A stretch of 64,000 bases of DNA from assembly GCA_046329195.1 (NCBI GenBank), contig JAXLVB010000001.1, positions 1,364,001-1,428,000 of the forward strand, written 5' to 3'. The notes below the pieces were generated by a model. That model did not search any database. It was given only the letters and a program-made list of their open reading frames with translations, and had not been told where the DNA came from. This document shows positions 24,493 to 33,196 of this stretch, in pieces (positions within the stretch are counted from its first letter, which is position 1; the number at the start of each line of letters is the position of its first letter). The position numbers were made by a program, and so were the translations under genes. The stretch is from JAXLVB01 sp046329195. Lineage in GTDB: Bacteria; Bacteroidota; Bacteroidia; Cytophagales; Spirosomataceae.

Positions 24493-26124
24493 ATGAAAAA
24501 ACTTATTCCAATCTTTCTCGCTTATCTCTCCTCGTTTATTGTTTCAAACGCCCAAGACCTCATTTTGACCAATGGGAGGATTTTTACGTCTGATACCGCC
24601 CAACTCTATGTGGAGGCTTTGGCCGTTAAGGACGGGAGAATCACGGCCATTGGCAAAACGGCGGATATTGAAAAACTAACTACAAAATCTACCCAGCGCA
24701 TTGACCTTCAAGGAATGCTTGTAGTACCAGGTTTCAACGATGCCCACAATCACCTTACGGGAGGCTTTAATTTTTATAGAATTGCGCTTGAAGGCATGAA
24801 CCCTACTTGGCAGGCGGTACAAGATTCAATAACGAAGGTAGTGCAAAAACTTCCCAAAGGGCATTGGATTGAGGCTACGATTGGGCCAAGTATTGCCAAT
24901 TCGCCCGAAACCAACCGATTTGTTTTGGATAAGATTGCGCCCCATCATCCTGTTCGACTGCTATCGTGGTGGGGGCATGTAGGGATATTCAATACTTTTG
25001 CCATGAAAGAATTAGACATTGCCGAAACCCAACCGAACCCCAAAGGCGGTTTTTATGAACGAATGCCAGATGGTAAAACGCTCACGGGTAAAGCCTTCGA
25101 GAAAAATGCCTACCACCCTCATACTGCTTTGGCCAAATTTGATGCCCTACGAGACGACAACGCCATGATAGCCGAGTTGAGGGGTTATACCCAAGCCTTG
25201 CTCAGAGCGGGCGTAACGAGTTATCAGAATATGTGTACTTATACTTCTGCCGAAGAATATGCCCGTATCTGGAAAAAAGCAGGGTTGCCCTTCCGCTTGA
25301 GGCTCATTCGTTGGGGCGATGTGAATACCGATGGGTCGTTACATATTCCTTCCAAAAACCTACCCAAGTACGACAAAGACCTGCCGTTGTTGACGGTCAG
25401 TGGTACCAAATGGCTACTCGATGGCACGCCCATTGAAGGAGGTTCTGAGCAATTTGATGCGCATCCTAACCGCCCCAATTGGTACGGGCGGGCCAATTAC
25501 ACCAAGGCCGAAATCGAGAAAATGTGCCGTGAAGCCATTGCCCGCCACGATCAGTTACATTTTCACGCCGTTGGCGATAAAACACTCAGCAAACTGCTTG
25601 ATTTACTGGAAGAAATAAACATTGACTGGAAGACCTTACGCCCACGGATAGAGCATGGCGACGGCATAGATTACAAGCCCGAAATACTCGAAAAGGCCAG
25701 GAAATTAGGAGTTGTTATTGTGCAAAACCCCACGCATTTTGCTCCGATGGAAGGTATTGAGGCAAAGACCGAACCCAAAGGCGTAGCGGCTTTCAGGAGC
25801 TTATTGACTCAGGCCATCCCGCTTGCTATTGGGTCAGATGGGCCGTTTAACCCCTACCTCAATATTATGTTTGCGGTTACTCACCCACTACGCCCCAGCG
25901 AGGCCATAACTCGTGAGCAAGCCGTGATCGCCTACACTCGCACCAGTGCTTATGCCGAAATGGATGAGCAAAACAAAGGCACACTCACCGTAGGCAAAGT
26001 AGCCGATTTGGCGGTATTGTCACAAAATATTTTCAAAGTACCGCTGCAACGATTGGTACAAACCGAAAGTATTCTGACAATGGTAAACGGCAAAGTTGTG
26101 TATAATGCTGGGGTGTTGAAATGA
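24493..26124 (+). CDS. secreted amidohydrolase (YtcJ/amidohydrolase-3 type)
   Basis: A 543-residue enzyme with a signal peptide (MKKLIPIFLAYLSSFIVSNAQ). It carries the amidohydrolase landmarks: LILTNGRIFTSD beta-sandwich start, VVPGFNDAHNHLTGG (metal motif HxH), LHFHAVGDKTL, PRIEHGDG and IGSDGPFNP (Asp). The C-terminal sandwich KVADLAVLSQNIF.. closes the domain. Family members hydrolyse amide or related bonds with one or two metals, and the substrate is unknown. It is preceded by a shared-type promoter and sits just after AraC-3. Confidence 0.93.
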   Translation: MKKLIPIFLAYLSSFIVSNAQDLILTNGRIFTSDTAQLYVEALAVKDGRITAIGKTADIEKLTTKSTQRIDLQGMLVVPGFNDAHNHLTGGFNFYRIALEGMNPTWQAVQDSITKVVQKLPKGHWIEATIGPSIANSPETNRFVLDKIAPHHPVRLLSWWGHVGIFNTFAMKELDIAETQPNPKGGFYERMPDGKTLTGKAFEKNAYHPHTALAKFDALRDDNAMIAELRGYTQALLRAGVTSYQNMCTYTSAEEYARIWKKAGLPFRLRLIRWGDVNTDGSLHIPSKNLPKYDKDLPLLTVSGTKWLLDGTPIEGGSEQFDAHPNRPNWYGRANYTKAEIEKMCREAIARHDQLHFHAVGDKTLSKLLDLLEEINIDWKTLRPRIEHGDGIDYKPEILEKARKLGVVIVQNPTHFAPMEGIEAKTEPKGVAAFRSLLTQAIPLAIGSDGPFNPYLNIMFAVTHPLRPSEAITREQAVIAYTRTSAYAEMDEQNKGTLTVGKVADLAVLSQNIFKVPLQRLVQTESILTMVNGKVVYNAGVLK

Positions 26125-26151
26125 GGCTTGTTTTTGCCAAACCACAAACCA

Positions 26152-26817
26152 TCAATTGAGTATATTTTGCAAGGTTTCTACGTTGACGGCTTCGTCAAAA
26201 ATGGCCATAACGGGTATCGTAAATCCTTCGATGATATAGCTCTCGATGTCGTCGTCGGGGCCGAAATATTTGGCTGGTAGGTAGTGCTTATCGGAAGGCG
26301 ATAGCAGGATGTATTGCTCAATTTCTTGGCGATTGGGGTCAATAACCCAGTATTCTCGAATCCCATGAGCGGCGTAGTCTTGCTTTTTGATACCTCGGTC
26401 TCGGGCAGCGGTTTTTTTGGATAGAATCTCTACCACAAAGTCAGGCGCAGGAAAAAGCATCTGGTCTTCGGTGAAAGTATCGTATTTTTCTTTTGAAAAA
26501 AAGACTAAATCAGGTTCATAGTCATTGCGTGTCAAAGCAATCATGGCTTTTTCGGTAGCCACTCGCCCAAGTTTTTTGAATCGAACATAAAAGCTCAATA
26601 GACTTGAAAGTAAGTCAGTAACGCTAAAATGCTTTTTCTTGACAGGCGAATGAAGCACTACTTCACCATTGATAAATTCGGCTTTGATGCCAGGAGTAAT
26701 CCACTGCCGAAAGTCGTTGCGGCGTTTTTTTTCTTCTTGTAAGGCCACGTACAACGCCTCTATTTGTTGGGGCGCATCGGGCGAAGACCATATTTTTTGG
26801 GCGTGATCAACTACCAT
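26152..26817 (-). CDS. Uma2-family endonuclease (DUF820), copy 2
   Basis: A 221-residue paralogue of the gene at 20624, with matching blocks EFINGEVVLHSPVKKKH, NDYEPDLVFF, PDFVVEILSKKTAARDRG (here a true Glu-x-x-Ser-Lys) and GIREYWVIDPNRQEIEQY. Like copy 1 it lies on the minus strand between genes of the regulator/effector array. Its stop lies 28 bases from that of the amidohydrolase gene. Confidence 0.9.
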   Translation of the reverse strand: MVVDHAQKIWSSPDAPQQIEALYVALQEEKKRRNDFRQWITPGIKAEFINGEVVLHSPVKKKHFSVTDLLSSLLSFYVRFKKLGRVATEKAMIALTRNDYEPDLVFFSKEKYDTFTEDQMLFPAPDFVVEILSKKTAARDRGIKKQDYAAHGIREYWVIDPNRQEIEQYILLSPSDKHYLPAKYFGPDDDIESYIIEGFTIPVMAIFDEAVNVETLQNILN

Positions 26818-26921
26818 AACAGCGGTATTTTCTACAAAAATACATTTCTTTTGGAAGAATTGAATGGGCTGCCGTTAAATAAGTTCTCAAATTTAGACAC
26901 AAAAAACAAGTAATTTTTGAG

Positions 26922-26929
26922 TATATTTG
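26922..26929 (+). promoter_or_regulatory. -7 box of AraC-4
   Basis: TATATTTG, a perfect TAnnTTTG, 19 bases before the ATG at 26948. The shared upstream element is absent. Confidence 0.55.
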
Positions 26930-26947
26930 ACTCATAGTAAAGCGTTT

Positions 26948-27787
26948 ATGAGTCATTCTTTTTTGATAGATATACCGCCATCGCCTTTTTTGCAAGACTT
27001 TGTACGAAAATACCAAGTCTTTCGATTTTGCTTTGATAAACACCAAACACCCCCTCCCAAATTTCATGCGCCACGCCCCGAACAAAGCATTACTTTTTAC
27101 GTAAAAGACCTTCAAAAATATAGTTTAGTAGGCCATAATCAGGTAGTGGAATACCCTCGTTGTATTATCAATGGCATTTATACTGTGCCCATCTATCGGC
27201 ACGGGGCAAATGATTTTATGGCTATAAAAGTGGTATTGATGCCTACGGCGTTTCATCGCTTGGTACGCTTACCCATGCTCGAATTAGCCAATCATTTTAT
27301 AGATGCTGAATTGGTGTGGGGGAATAGCATAAAGCAAACTATCGAGCAACTACAAAGCCTTGATAACCTCCATGAAATGATTGCGGTGATAGATTCTTTT
27401 TTGCTAAACCTTGTCAAGAAAAATACTAAACCTCTTTTGCCATTTGACAAAGTCAGTCATTATATGTTATCGGCAAAATCTGATTACTCGCTCGATTGGC
27501 TCGCCGACCAGTCGTGTTTGAGTAAAAGGCAGTTTATTCGTAAATTTCAAGAGTGCGTAGGTACAAATCCTAAAACATTCAGTCGGATTATTCGATTTGA
27601 TAGGGCTTTCAGAATCCGAAATCAATATCCTGATACCGATTGGTTGGAAATAGCAGTAGCGGCAGGCTACCATGATTACCAACATTTATCAAAAGAATTT
27701 CAGGATTTTACGATGCTTGTGCCTCCCACCTTTTATGCCGTCGAAACGCAATCTCCTGAGCGAAATTTTGGCCTTTTCGAACGCTAA
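26948..27787 (+). CDS. AraC-family transcriptional regulator (AraC-4)
   Basis: A 279-residue member of the sub-group that includes AraC-6 and AraC-9 (shared APRPEQS/H.SF, FHRLVRLPMLELAN, FIDAE). The HTH units are LADQSCLSKRQFIRKFQECVGTNPKTFSRI and LEIAVAAGYHDYQHLSKEFQDFTMLVP. All three of this sub-group lie beside a cupin gene; here the cupin promoter begins 11 bases after the stop. The start is the ATG at 26948 rather than the TTG inside the -7 box. Confidence 0.9.
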   Translation: MSHSFLIDIPPSPFLQDFVRKYQVFRFCFDKHQTPPPKFHAPRPEQSITFYVKDLQKYSLVGHNQVVEYPRCIINGIYTVPIYRHGANDFMAIKVVLMPTAFHRLVRLPMLELANHFIDAELVWGNSIKQTIEQLQSLDNLHEMIAVIDSFLLNLVKKNTKPLLPFDKVSHYMLSAKSDYSLDWLADQSCLSKRQFIRKFQECVGTNPKTFSRIIRFDRAFRIRNQYPDTDWLEIAVAAGYHDYQHLSKEFQDFTMLVPPTFYAVETQSPERNFGLFER

Positions 27788-27797
27788 AAAATGTCAC

Positions 27798-27837
27798 TTT
27801 TCTACCACCAAACACTTACAATAGCCCGCTACTTTTG
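27798..27837 (+). promoter_or_regulatory. shared-type promoter of cupin 2 (site D)
   Basis: TTTTCTACCACCAAAC with TACTTTTG 27 bases on. The T-tract is interrupted by one C. GTCAC precedes it, as at site C. Confidence 0.78.
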
Positions 27838-27891
27838 TTCCATACTTTTTGTTTAACACTTAATCGTGGCGACGAACCGCAACAATCAATT

Positions 27892-28497
27892 ATGGAACGT
27901 AGAGATTTTATCACCGCAGGTATAGCGAGTAGTTTGGCACTTACAACTACCTCCGAAATGTTTGCTCAAACAGAAGAAACCCCCAAGCCGTTTTATGTTG
28001 CCCCAAAAGGTGCTTTACTACCTGGGCCTGGCAATATGGATGTTCGCACATTGGTAAAAGCTGAAAAAACCAATCTTCAATTTTCGAGTATTGAGGCTGC
28101 CGTAGGCCCTAAACAAATGGGTCCTTCGCCACACGTACACGAAGCCTTGGACGAGTTGATGTATGTCACAGAGGGAACAGCAACGGTACTGATTGGGCAA
28201 GAAATCTATGAGGTAAAAGCGGGGGGCTGGATTTTCCGTCCACGCAAAATAGTACACTCTTTTTGGAATGCGACCAATGAACCGATGAGGTTCATAGACT
28301 GCTTTTTTAACCAACCTTTTGAAGATTACCTCGAAACACTTTTCCATAAGATTATCCCCGAAATGGTAACCAATAAACTAACGCCTCAATCGCCACAAAT
28401 TGCCAATCAGATGATGGCGTTAGATAAAAAATTTGGCGTGACCTACTTTCACGACCAACGCAAGGCAATTGTTGATAAATATGGGCTGAAGGACTGA
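27892..28497 (+). CDS. cupin-domain protein with Tat-type leader (cupin 2)
   Basis: A 201-residue cupin with leader MERRDFITAGIASSLALTTTSEMFAQ (RRxFI Tat motif). Cupin motifs are SPHVHEALDELMYVTEGTATVLIG (His-x-His-x4-Glu) and GGWIFRPRKIVHSFWN. It has a longer helical C-terminal tail (about 150-201) than the other cupins and lacks their GPPM/L end, so it is the most divergent of the group. The start at 27892 puts the leader first; 19 upstream in-frame residues overlap the 5' leader. A PD-(D/E)XK-like gene follows. Confidence 0.88.
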   Translation: MERRDFITAGIASSLALTTTSEMFAQTEETPKPFYVAPKGALLPGPGNMDVRTLVKAEKTNLQFSSIEAAVGPKQMGPSPHVHEALDELMYVTEGTATVLIGQEIYEVKAGGWIFRPRKIVHSFWNATNEPMRFIDCFFNQPFEDYLETLFHKIIPEMVTNKLTPQSPQIANQMMALDKKFGVTYFHDQRKAIVDKYGLKD

Positions 28498-28565
28498 AGA
28501 ACGATGTTAGAGAGCAACAGTCGTTGGTATTTTGATTCAAGAAGTAGGCAAAGCCCTAAATTTAG

Positions 28566-28573
28566 TATCTTTG
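28566..28573 (+). promoter_or_regulatory. -7 box of the gene at 28594
   Basis: TATCTTTG, a perfect TAnnTTTG, 20 bases before the ATG. The shared T-tract/ACCAC element is absent, so this gene is outside the regulon. Confidence 0.6.
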
Positions 28574-28593
28574 TTCTTCAAAAATCAAGAAGT

Positions 28594-29244
28594 ATGGAAA
28601 AATTAGCGTTTGGCGATTGTACACTCGAAAAATTAGACGATTTGTTTCTGACAAGACGTGTTTTTGATAACGAACTTTTACAAAGTTGGTTCGATGTGGC
28701 TCGTGAAATGCCCGTATCCGCAGAAGATAATTTCTTCCTTGGTGTCATCAAAAAGCTACTCAAAACCAATGCCCCCACATGGCATGAACAAGACTTGGCC
28801 TTGCACTTTATAGGGCCTATGTTTAGCTTAGTCAATTTTACAGAACCCTATCGTTTCAATCTTTTTGCCGAGCGTTTCATTAGTAGTATTGTAGATGACA
28901 TCGAGCTCTTAGGCAAACCCGACGAAATCATTGCTACGGGTTTTGCCGAGCCCAAAGTGCCGTTTTTTGCTTTTCAAGAGTACAAGCGTGAAAAAGACCC
29001 CAATGGCGACCCCGCAGGCCAATGTTTAGCTGCCATGTTGGTGGGGCAAACACTCAACAAAGATACTCAGCCGATTTACGGCTGTTATGTGATTGGGCAA
29101 AACTGGTATTTTATGGTACTGAAAAACCGACAGTATGAAATCAGTACTGCGTTTTCTGGAGCTACTGATGAAGTTGTAGATATTCTTCGCATTCTGAAAG
29201 CACTTAAAGTCATCATTATGGAACGAACTGAACATTTGAAGTGA
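28594..29244 (+). CDS. uncharacterised protein, possible PD-(D/E)XK nuclease fold
   Basis: A 216-residue cytoplasmic protein. I do not recognise a named family. The centre has DDIELLGKPDEIIATGFAEPKVPFFAFQEYKREKDPNGDPAGQCLAAMLVG, where Glu-x-Lys (QEYK) after an acidic strand, followed by a Gln-containing helix, resembles PD-(D/E)XK nucleases. A beta pair YGCYVIGQNWYFMVL follows. The start is the ATG at 28594, just after a -7 box. It stands alone in transcription, and its neighbours are a cupin and a 124-base inverted-repeat element. Confidence 0.68.
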   Translation: MEKLAFGDCTLEKLDDLFLTRRVFDNELLQSWFDVAREMPVSAEDNFFLGVIKKLLKTNAPTWHEQDLALHFIGPMFSLVNFTEPYRFNLFAERFISSIVDDIELLGKPDEIIATGFAEPKVPFFAFQEYKREKDPNGDPAGQCLAAMLVGQTLNKDTQPIYGCYVIGQNWYFMVLKNRQYEISTAFSGATDEVVDILRILKALKVIIMERTEHLK

Positions 29245-29298
29245 TGATTTATTAGCAGATTTTGCCATCACCATTGTTACATGAGTATTAAGACTTAT

Positions 29299-29422
29299 CT
29301 GATTGCTGGACAAAATATAAACTGACTCCGATTGGGCGTAAGCCATACGCCCCTACGATTTAGTTTAAGCACCCTCGCTTGAGCCTTCCGTATCGGTAGC
29401 CTTCATTTTGTCCAGCAATCAG
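29299..29422. repeat. MITE-like element with 18-base terminal inverted repeats
   Basis: CTGATTGCTGGACAAAAT at the left end is the perfect reverse complement of ATTTTGTCCAGCAATCAG at the right end. Inside is a second hairpin, GGGCGTA-AGCCA-TACGCCC (about 29338-29356). No reading frame is present. It lies between the two stop codons of convergent genes. It has the size and form of a miniature transposable element or structured RNA. Confidence 0.78.
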
Positions 29423-29532
29423 AGGACTTATACAAAATTTATCTCAACTGATTGCTTTTCAGGCAAATACAAGGTTTTGAACCTTTAAAGGGTTTAAGTG
29501 CGTAAGTACTAAGAATAATCTTATTTGCCAAT

Positions 29533-30003
29533 TTACCTCGCCCCCAAGGGCGGCCCTACTAATCCCAAACCATATTCTTTGAAAAAAGCTTGCATTTGTT
29601 CGGGTGTGGGGCGGCCTTTCATTTCGGAAAGCGATTTGAAGAAAGCTTCGGTTTTACCACTTGGCGTGGTCATAAACAACATCTTGGCTTTTTCGCTCAA
29701 TACCAGATAAGTATGAGCAATGTTTCGGGGTAAAAATACCATATCACCAGATTTGAGCGTATGGCGTTCGTCGCCTACCTGAAACAAAACTTCGCCTTCA
29801 AGTACATAAAACTCTTCGTCTTCGTGGTAATGCACGTGCATGGGTGCCGAGTCGTTTTTGACATAATACCCAAAAAACAACGACAGTTGATTATTGGTGT
29901 CTTTTCCCGAAATTTTCAACAATTTGTCCATACCAAAAATAGTATAAACATCACCAAAACGAGCCTCTGACTCACGCAAAACAAAAGGTTGTTCATTTTC
30001 CAT
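29533..30003 (-). CDS. cytoplasmic cupin-domain protein (cupin 3)
   Basis: A 156-residue cupin without any leader, the only one of the six in this window predicted to stay in the cytoplasm. Motif 1 is APMHVHYHEDEEFYVLEGEVLFQVG and motif 2 is GDMVFLPRNIAHTYL. It ends LVGPPLGAR, the tail shared with cupins 4-6. It is transcribed from a shared-type promoter between it and AraC-5, which lies upstream on the same strand. Confidence 0.9.
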   Translation of the reverse strand: MENEQPFVLRESEARFGDVYTIFGMDKLLKISGKDTNNQLSLFFGYYVKNDSAPMHVHYHEDEEFYVLEGEVLFQVGDERHTLKSGDMVFLPRNIAHTYLVLSEKAKMLFMTTPSGKTEAFFKSLSEMKGRPTPEQMQAFFKEYGLGLVGPPLGAR

Positions 30004-30027
30004 AGTTTTATCGGTTTTATTTTATGA

Positions 30028-30068
30028 CAAAATTATGGAGGTGCAAACACGGGTGAGTGGTCAAAAAA
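30028..30068 (-). promoter_or_regulatory. shared-type promoter of cupin 3 (minus strand)
   Basis: The minus strand reads TTTTTTGACCACTCACCC, then TAATTTTG 27 bases on, counted from the base before ACC. G replaces T at that position. It lies partly in the 3' end of AraC-5. Confidence 0.78.
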
Positions 30069-30903
30069 CGACAACTTTATGTAGTCCCAATAATTTATCG
30101 GGACTGCCATCATTTTCTTTCATGAGTAGAGTAGGGGTAAGCCCTGCAAATTGCTTAAAATCTTTGACCATGTGCTGATAGTCAGTATAGCCACAGTTGA
30201 GCGCAATCGTCAGCCAATCTTGGGTTGGGTTTTCGTCTTTCATTCCAAAGGCATAATTGAACCTAACCAAACGAGTAAACAATTTGGGGCTGATACCTAC
30301 TCGGTCTTTAAATTTTCGTTCAAATTGTCTAATACTCAAACAAGATTCGTGTGCCAGAAAGTCCAATGATTGATAGGCATTTGGCTGTGTAAATAAGCTG
30401 CCAATTTTATCAATAGGTTCGACAGTGAGTTTTATTTTATGGTATTTCTTCATTAAATAATCTTCTATTACTCGTATCATTTCGGGATATTGTTGGCTAT
30501 CCATCAAGCGTTGCAGTATTTCATTTACCTCTCTTCCCAGCACCATCTGTGCATCAACTGCTTGGTCGAGTAGGTCTGTCATGGGGAGTTTGCCAAGTAA
30601 ATGGTATAATCCACCAGGCTGGAAAACAATTTTGACACAGGTAAATTGTTGTTGATAATGATGATGCCAATTGGTGAGTTGTTGCCCTTGTACTACCGAA
30701 TTGGGCATGTCTATCTGCTTATTAATGAGTGCATTAATTTTTTTGAAAGTTTGGCTTGGATAAAAAATAATACTGGTGTCTGGGCGTGGTGGAAAGATTT
30801 TAGCTGGAATTTGAGCATACCCTTTGAAATCAAAATGTACGATAAGATACTCTTTGACAAATAGTTGGAGCGAAGGATGAGGCCGGGTGATTTGATGAAT
30901 CAT
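30061..30903 (-). CDS. AraC-family transcriptional regulator (AraC-5)
   Basis: A 280-residue member with sensor blocks KIFPPRPDTSIIFYPS and KIVFQPGGLYHLLGKLPMTDLL, nearest to AraC-3. The HTH units are LAHESCLSIRQFERKFKDRVGISPKLFTRL and LTIALNCGYTDYQHMVKDFKQFAGLTP. The ATG at 30903 is preferred; 17 upstream in-frame residues are not conserved. It lies upstream of cupin 3 on the same strand, and back to back with AraC-6. Confidence 0.9.
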   Translation of the reverse strand: MIHQITRPHPSLQLFVKEYLIVHFDFKGYAQIPAKIFPPRPDTSIIFYPSQTFKKINALINKQIDMPNSVVQGQQLTNWHHHYQQQFTCVKIVFQPGGLYHLLGKLPMTDLLDQAVDAQMVLGREVNEILQRLMDSQQYPEMIRVIEDYLMKKYHKIKLTVEPIDKIGSLFTQPNAYQSLDFLAHESCLSIRQFERKFKDRVGISPKLFTRLVRFNYAFGMKDENPTQDWLTIALNCGYTDYQHMVKDFKQFAGLTPTLLMKENDGSPDKLLGLHKVVVF

Positions 30904-31034
30904 TGGTCTGTAATGAGCAATAACGAAATTAGCAATCATGCGCTGTTTAAGCAATACCGTTTAATAAGTTTTTCAAAAAGGAATTGTGCTAAAATGCTAT
31001 TTTTGATGAATTTAAAGGTCGTAATTGAATTAGG

Positions 31035-31855
31035 ATGCTCATCCAAAACCTACTGCCGAAACCATCTTTGCGAGAATATGTGCGGAAGTACCAAATCATC
31101 AGTTGGCACTTTGAGGCTTCGGCATATACACCACCCAAAATACTTGCTCCTCGGCCTGAGCATAGTTTGGCATTCACCCGCAGTATTTTACGTTTTTAGA
31201 CTCAACCAAAGAAATACAATACCCCAAAAGCATCATTTGTGGGGTGCACAACGAAACCATTGTCCGTAACTGCTCGCACGATTTCCTGACCATCAAGGTG
31301 GTCTTTCAACCCTGTGCCTTATATCGGCTCACAGGGATCCCTGCCCACGAATTGGTGACAAATTTTTATGATGCCGAAGCCGTTTTTGGTAGTGAACTCA
31401 CTGCCCTCAATCAACGTATTTGTAGCACTGATAACATCAACGAAATGCTGCAACACATTGAAGTTTGTTTAGAGAAAGCTATCCTCAACAAAGCAAAAGA
31501 CAAACACGGTATTGATGAAGTAGCCAAGTTGATGCTCGGCGACAAGCCCTTGGGTACGCTTGACGATATGGCTCGCCTGAGTACGTTGAGTGTGCGGCAG
31601 TTTATTCGTAAGTTTGAAGAACGCACGGGCGTAAGTCCCAAGACCTTCGACCGAATTATCCGTTTTGACCGTGCCTATCGCCTCAAAAACAACCAACCTG
31701 ACTTAGATTGGCTCAGTATCGCTATCCTGAGTGGTTACTACGACTATCAGCATTTGGCCAAAGACTACAAAGATTTCACCAAAACCACCCCCGTTGGCTT
31801 CTACGAAATAGACCTCAAAGCCCCCGAGCGCACTTTTGGATTGCATTTTGGCTGA
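31035..31855 (+). pseudogene. AraC-family regulator (AraC-6), frameshifted
   Basis: The first frame runs MLIQNLLPKPSLREYVRKYQ to APRPEHSLAF and then hits a TAG at 31198-31200. One base is missing after 31175: adding one T would give LAFYPQYF and join the second frame, which continues through IKVVFQPCALYRLTGIP and the full HTH (LARLSTLSVRQFIRKFEERTGVSPKTFDRI, LSIAILSGYYDYQHLAKDYKDFTK) to the stop. The span is 821 bases, one short of 274 codons. It belongs with AraC-4 and AraC-9 and lies just before cupin 4. A -7 box TATTTTTG is at 30998. Confidence 0.87.
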
Positions 31856-31864
31856 TTTTTTTCT

Positions 31865-31904
31865 ACCATCTAGAAACATAGAAAAACGATGTTCACTATG
31901 TGGT
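31865..31904. repeat. ACCACATAG-type hairpin repeat, copy 2
   Basis: ACCATCTAG and CTATGTGGT enclose AAACATAGAAAAACGATGTTC. It starts ten bases after the AraC-6 stop. It is shorter than copies 1 and 4. Confidence 0.65.
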
Positions 31905-31928
31905 TCAGAAAATATAGAGCCATGTCAC

Positions 31929-31968
31929 TTTTTTACCAATAGCCTTTCTTTTCGCTCTTTTACCTTTG
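31929..31968 (+). promoter_or_regulatory. shared-type promoter of cupin 4 (site C)
   Basis: TTTTTTACCAATAGCC with TACCTTTG 27 bases on, preceded by GTCAC. The ATG follows 32 bases after the -7 box. Confidence 0.82.
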
Positions 31969-31999
31969 GCTAACATTTAAACCAAACGTTCAAAAAAAG

Positions 32000-32533
32000 A
32001 TGAAAAGGCGAAATTTCTTGACCACTGCCACAGTAGCTGCTCTGCCGAATTTCGAAACGCTGGCCACTGCCGAACCCACGCAACCTTTTATAGTAAAAGC
32101 TGGTAAACCTCGATTTGATGACTATAATCCAGGAATGGTGTTGAAGGTTTCGGCCAAAGACACCAATGGTGAGTTTGTCTTGTTTGAATCTAAAAACGAA
32201 GCAGGCCCAATGGCTGGCCCACCGCTACACACGCACAAATACCAAGATGAGATTTTTCAAATTATTGAGGGCGAATACGTGTTTCAGGTCGGCGACAAGC
32301 AAATCAAAGCCAGTGCAGGCGACTTTGTGTTTGGTCCTCGCAATGTGCCTCATACCTACTATCAGTTGAGCAAGAAGGCGCACATGATTTTCAGCTATAA
32401 TCCTGCGGGCAAAATGGAAAACATCATGCGAGCCATGAATCAACTGTTTCCACACAACATAGAGGCGTTTGCCAAAGCTTGTGCCGAAAACGATGTACCG
32501 TTTGTAGGGCCACCTATGAGCAAGCCTGAGTAG
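32000..32533 (+). CDS. cupin-domain protein with Tat-type leader (cupin 4)
   Basis: A 177-residue cupin with leader MKRRNFLTTATVAALPNF (RRxFL). Motif 1 is PPLHTHKYQDEIFQIIEGEYVFQVG and motif 2 is GDFVFGPRNVPHTYY. The tail FVGPPMSKPE is the family-specific end. The probable metal-dependent product would be exported folded by Tat. It has its own shared-type promoter 32 bases upstream, and the broken AraC-6 precedes it. Confidence 0.9.
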   Translation: MKRRNFLTTATVAALPNFETLATAEPTQPFIVKAGKPRFDDYNPGMVLKVSAKDTNGEFVLFESKNEAGPMAGPPLHTHKYQDEIFQIIEGEYVFQVGDKQIKASAGDFVFGPRNVPHTYYQLSKKAHMIFSYNPAGKMENIMRAMNQLFPHNIEAFAKACAENDVPFVGPPMSKPE

Positions 32534-32588
32534 GTTTATTGTGAAAAGGAAAGTGAGGTTGTATATTTGTGAAAAAAGTAAATGACCA

Positions 32589-33196
32589 ATGGATACCCTG
32601 AAATCCTTACAAGAGCTTTCGAAGCGGCAAATGGAAATCTTATCCAAACAGCCTTCTTTCACCTTAGAGCAAGCCAAGCAGCAAGTGGAGCAGTTGAAAA
32701 AACAGAACTCATCAATAAAAAAGATGAGATAATTAGCTTGACGAACTTCGCTGACTTAGGTGGTTACCGGTTTTATGATATTAAACCAGAAAACTATATT
32801 GGCGAAGGTGCTGAACAAAAAGTATATCTCTGTGAAGATGGAAAAAGTGTTATTAAAACCAACGATACCATCTTTTATGCTTCTTGGTACGAATACTTGA
32901 TTAACTTGCTGATTCACAATGCCCTATTTCCTAATACTGCCTACAATTTGTTGGGTTTTTATCAGGAAAATGATTCGTTTTTTGCTGTTGTAAAGCAATC
33001 TTTTATTGCTTCTACCGAACCTACGGACTTAGCAAAATTGCACAATTTTTTAGTTCAAAGTGGTTTTACTCACAAAAGAAATAATGATTATTTTCACAAG
33101 GATTTAGGCATTATTTTAGAAGATTTGCACGACGAAAATGTATTGACCAATCATGGCGAATTCTTTTTCATTGACAGTGCTATCTACTTAATGTAA
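32589..33196 (+). pseudogene. kinase-like protein, possibly frameshifted
   Basis: From the ATG at 32589 a 47-residue helical, Gln/Lys-rich segment (MDTLKSLQELSKRQMEILSK..) ends at a TAA at 32732. The neighbouring frame continues from about 32703 with LINKKDEIISLTNFADLGGYRF..IGEGAEQKVYLCEDGKSVIKTN..LHDENVL..FFIDSAIYLM, ending at 33196. The second part resembles the kinase-like domain of polyvalent proteins: Gly-rich loop, VIK lysine, DENV and ID acidic motifs. A run of six A at 32697-32702 marks the likely shift point. Alternatives are two overlapping genes or programmed slippage. Its 3' end overlaps the response regulator by 13 bases. Confidence 0.6.
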
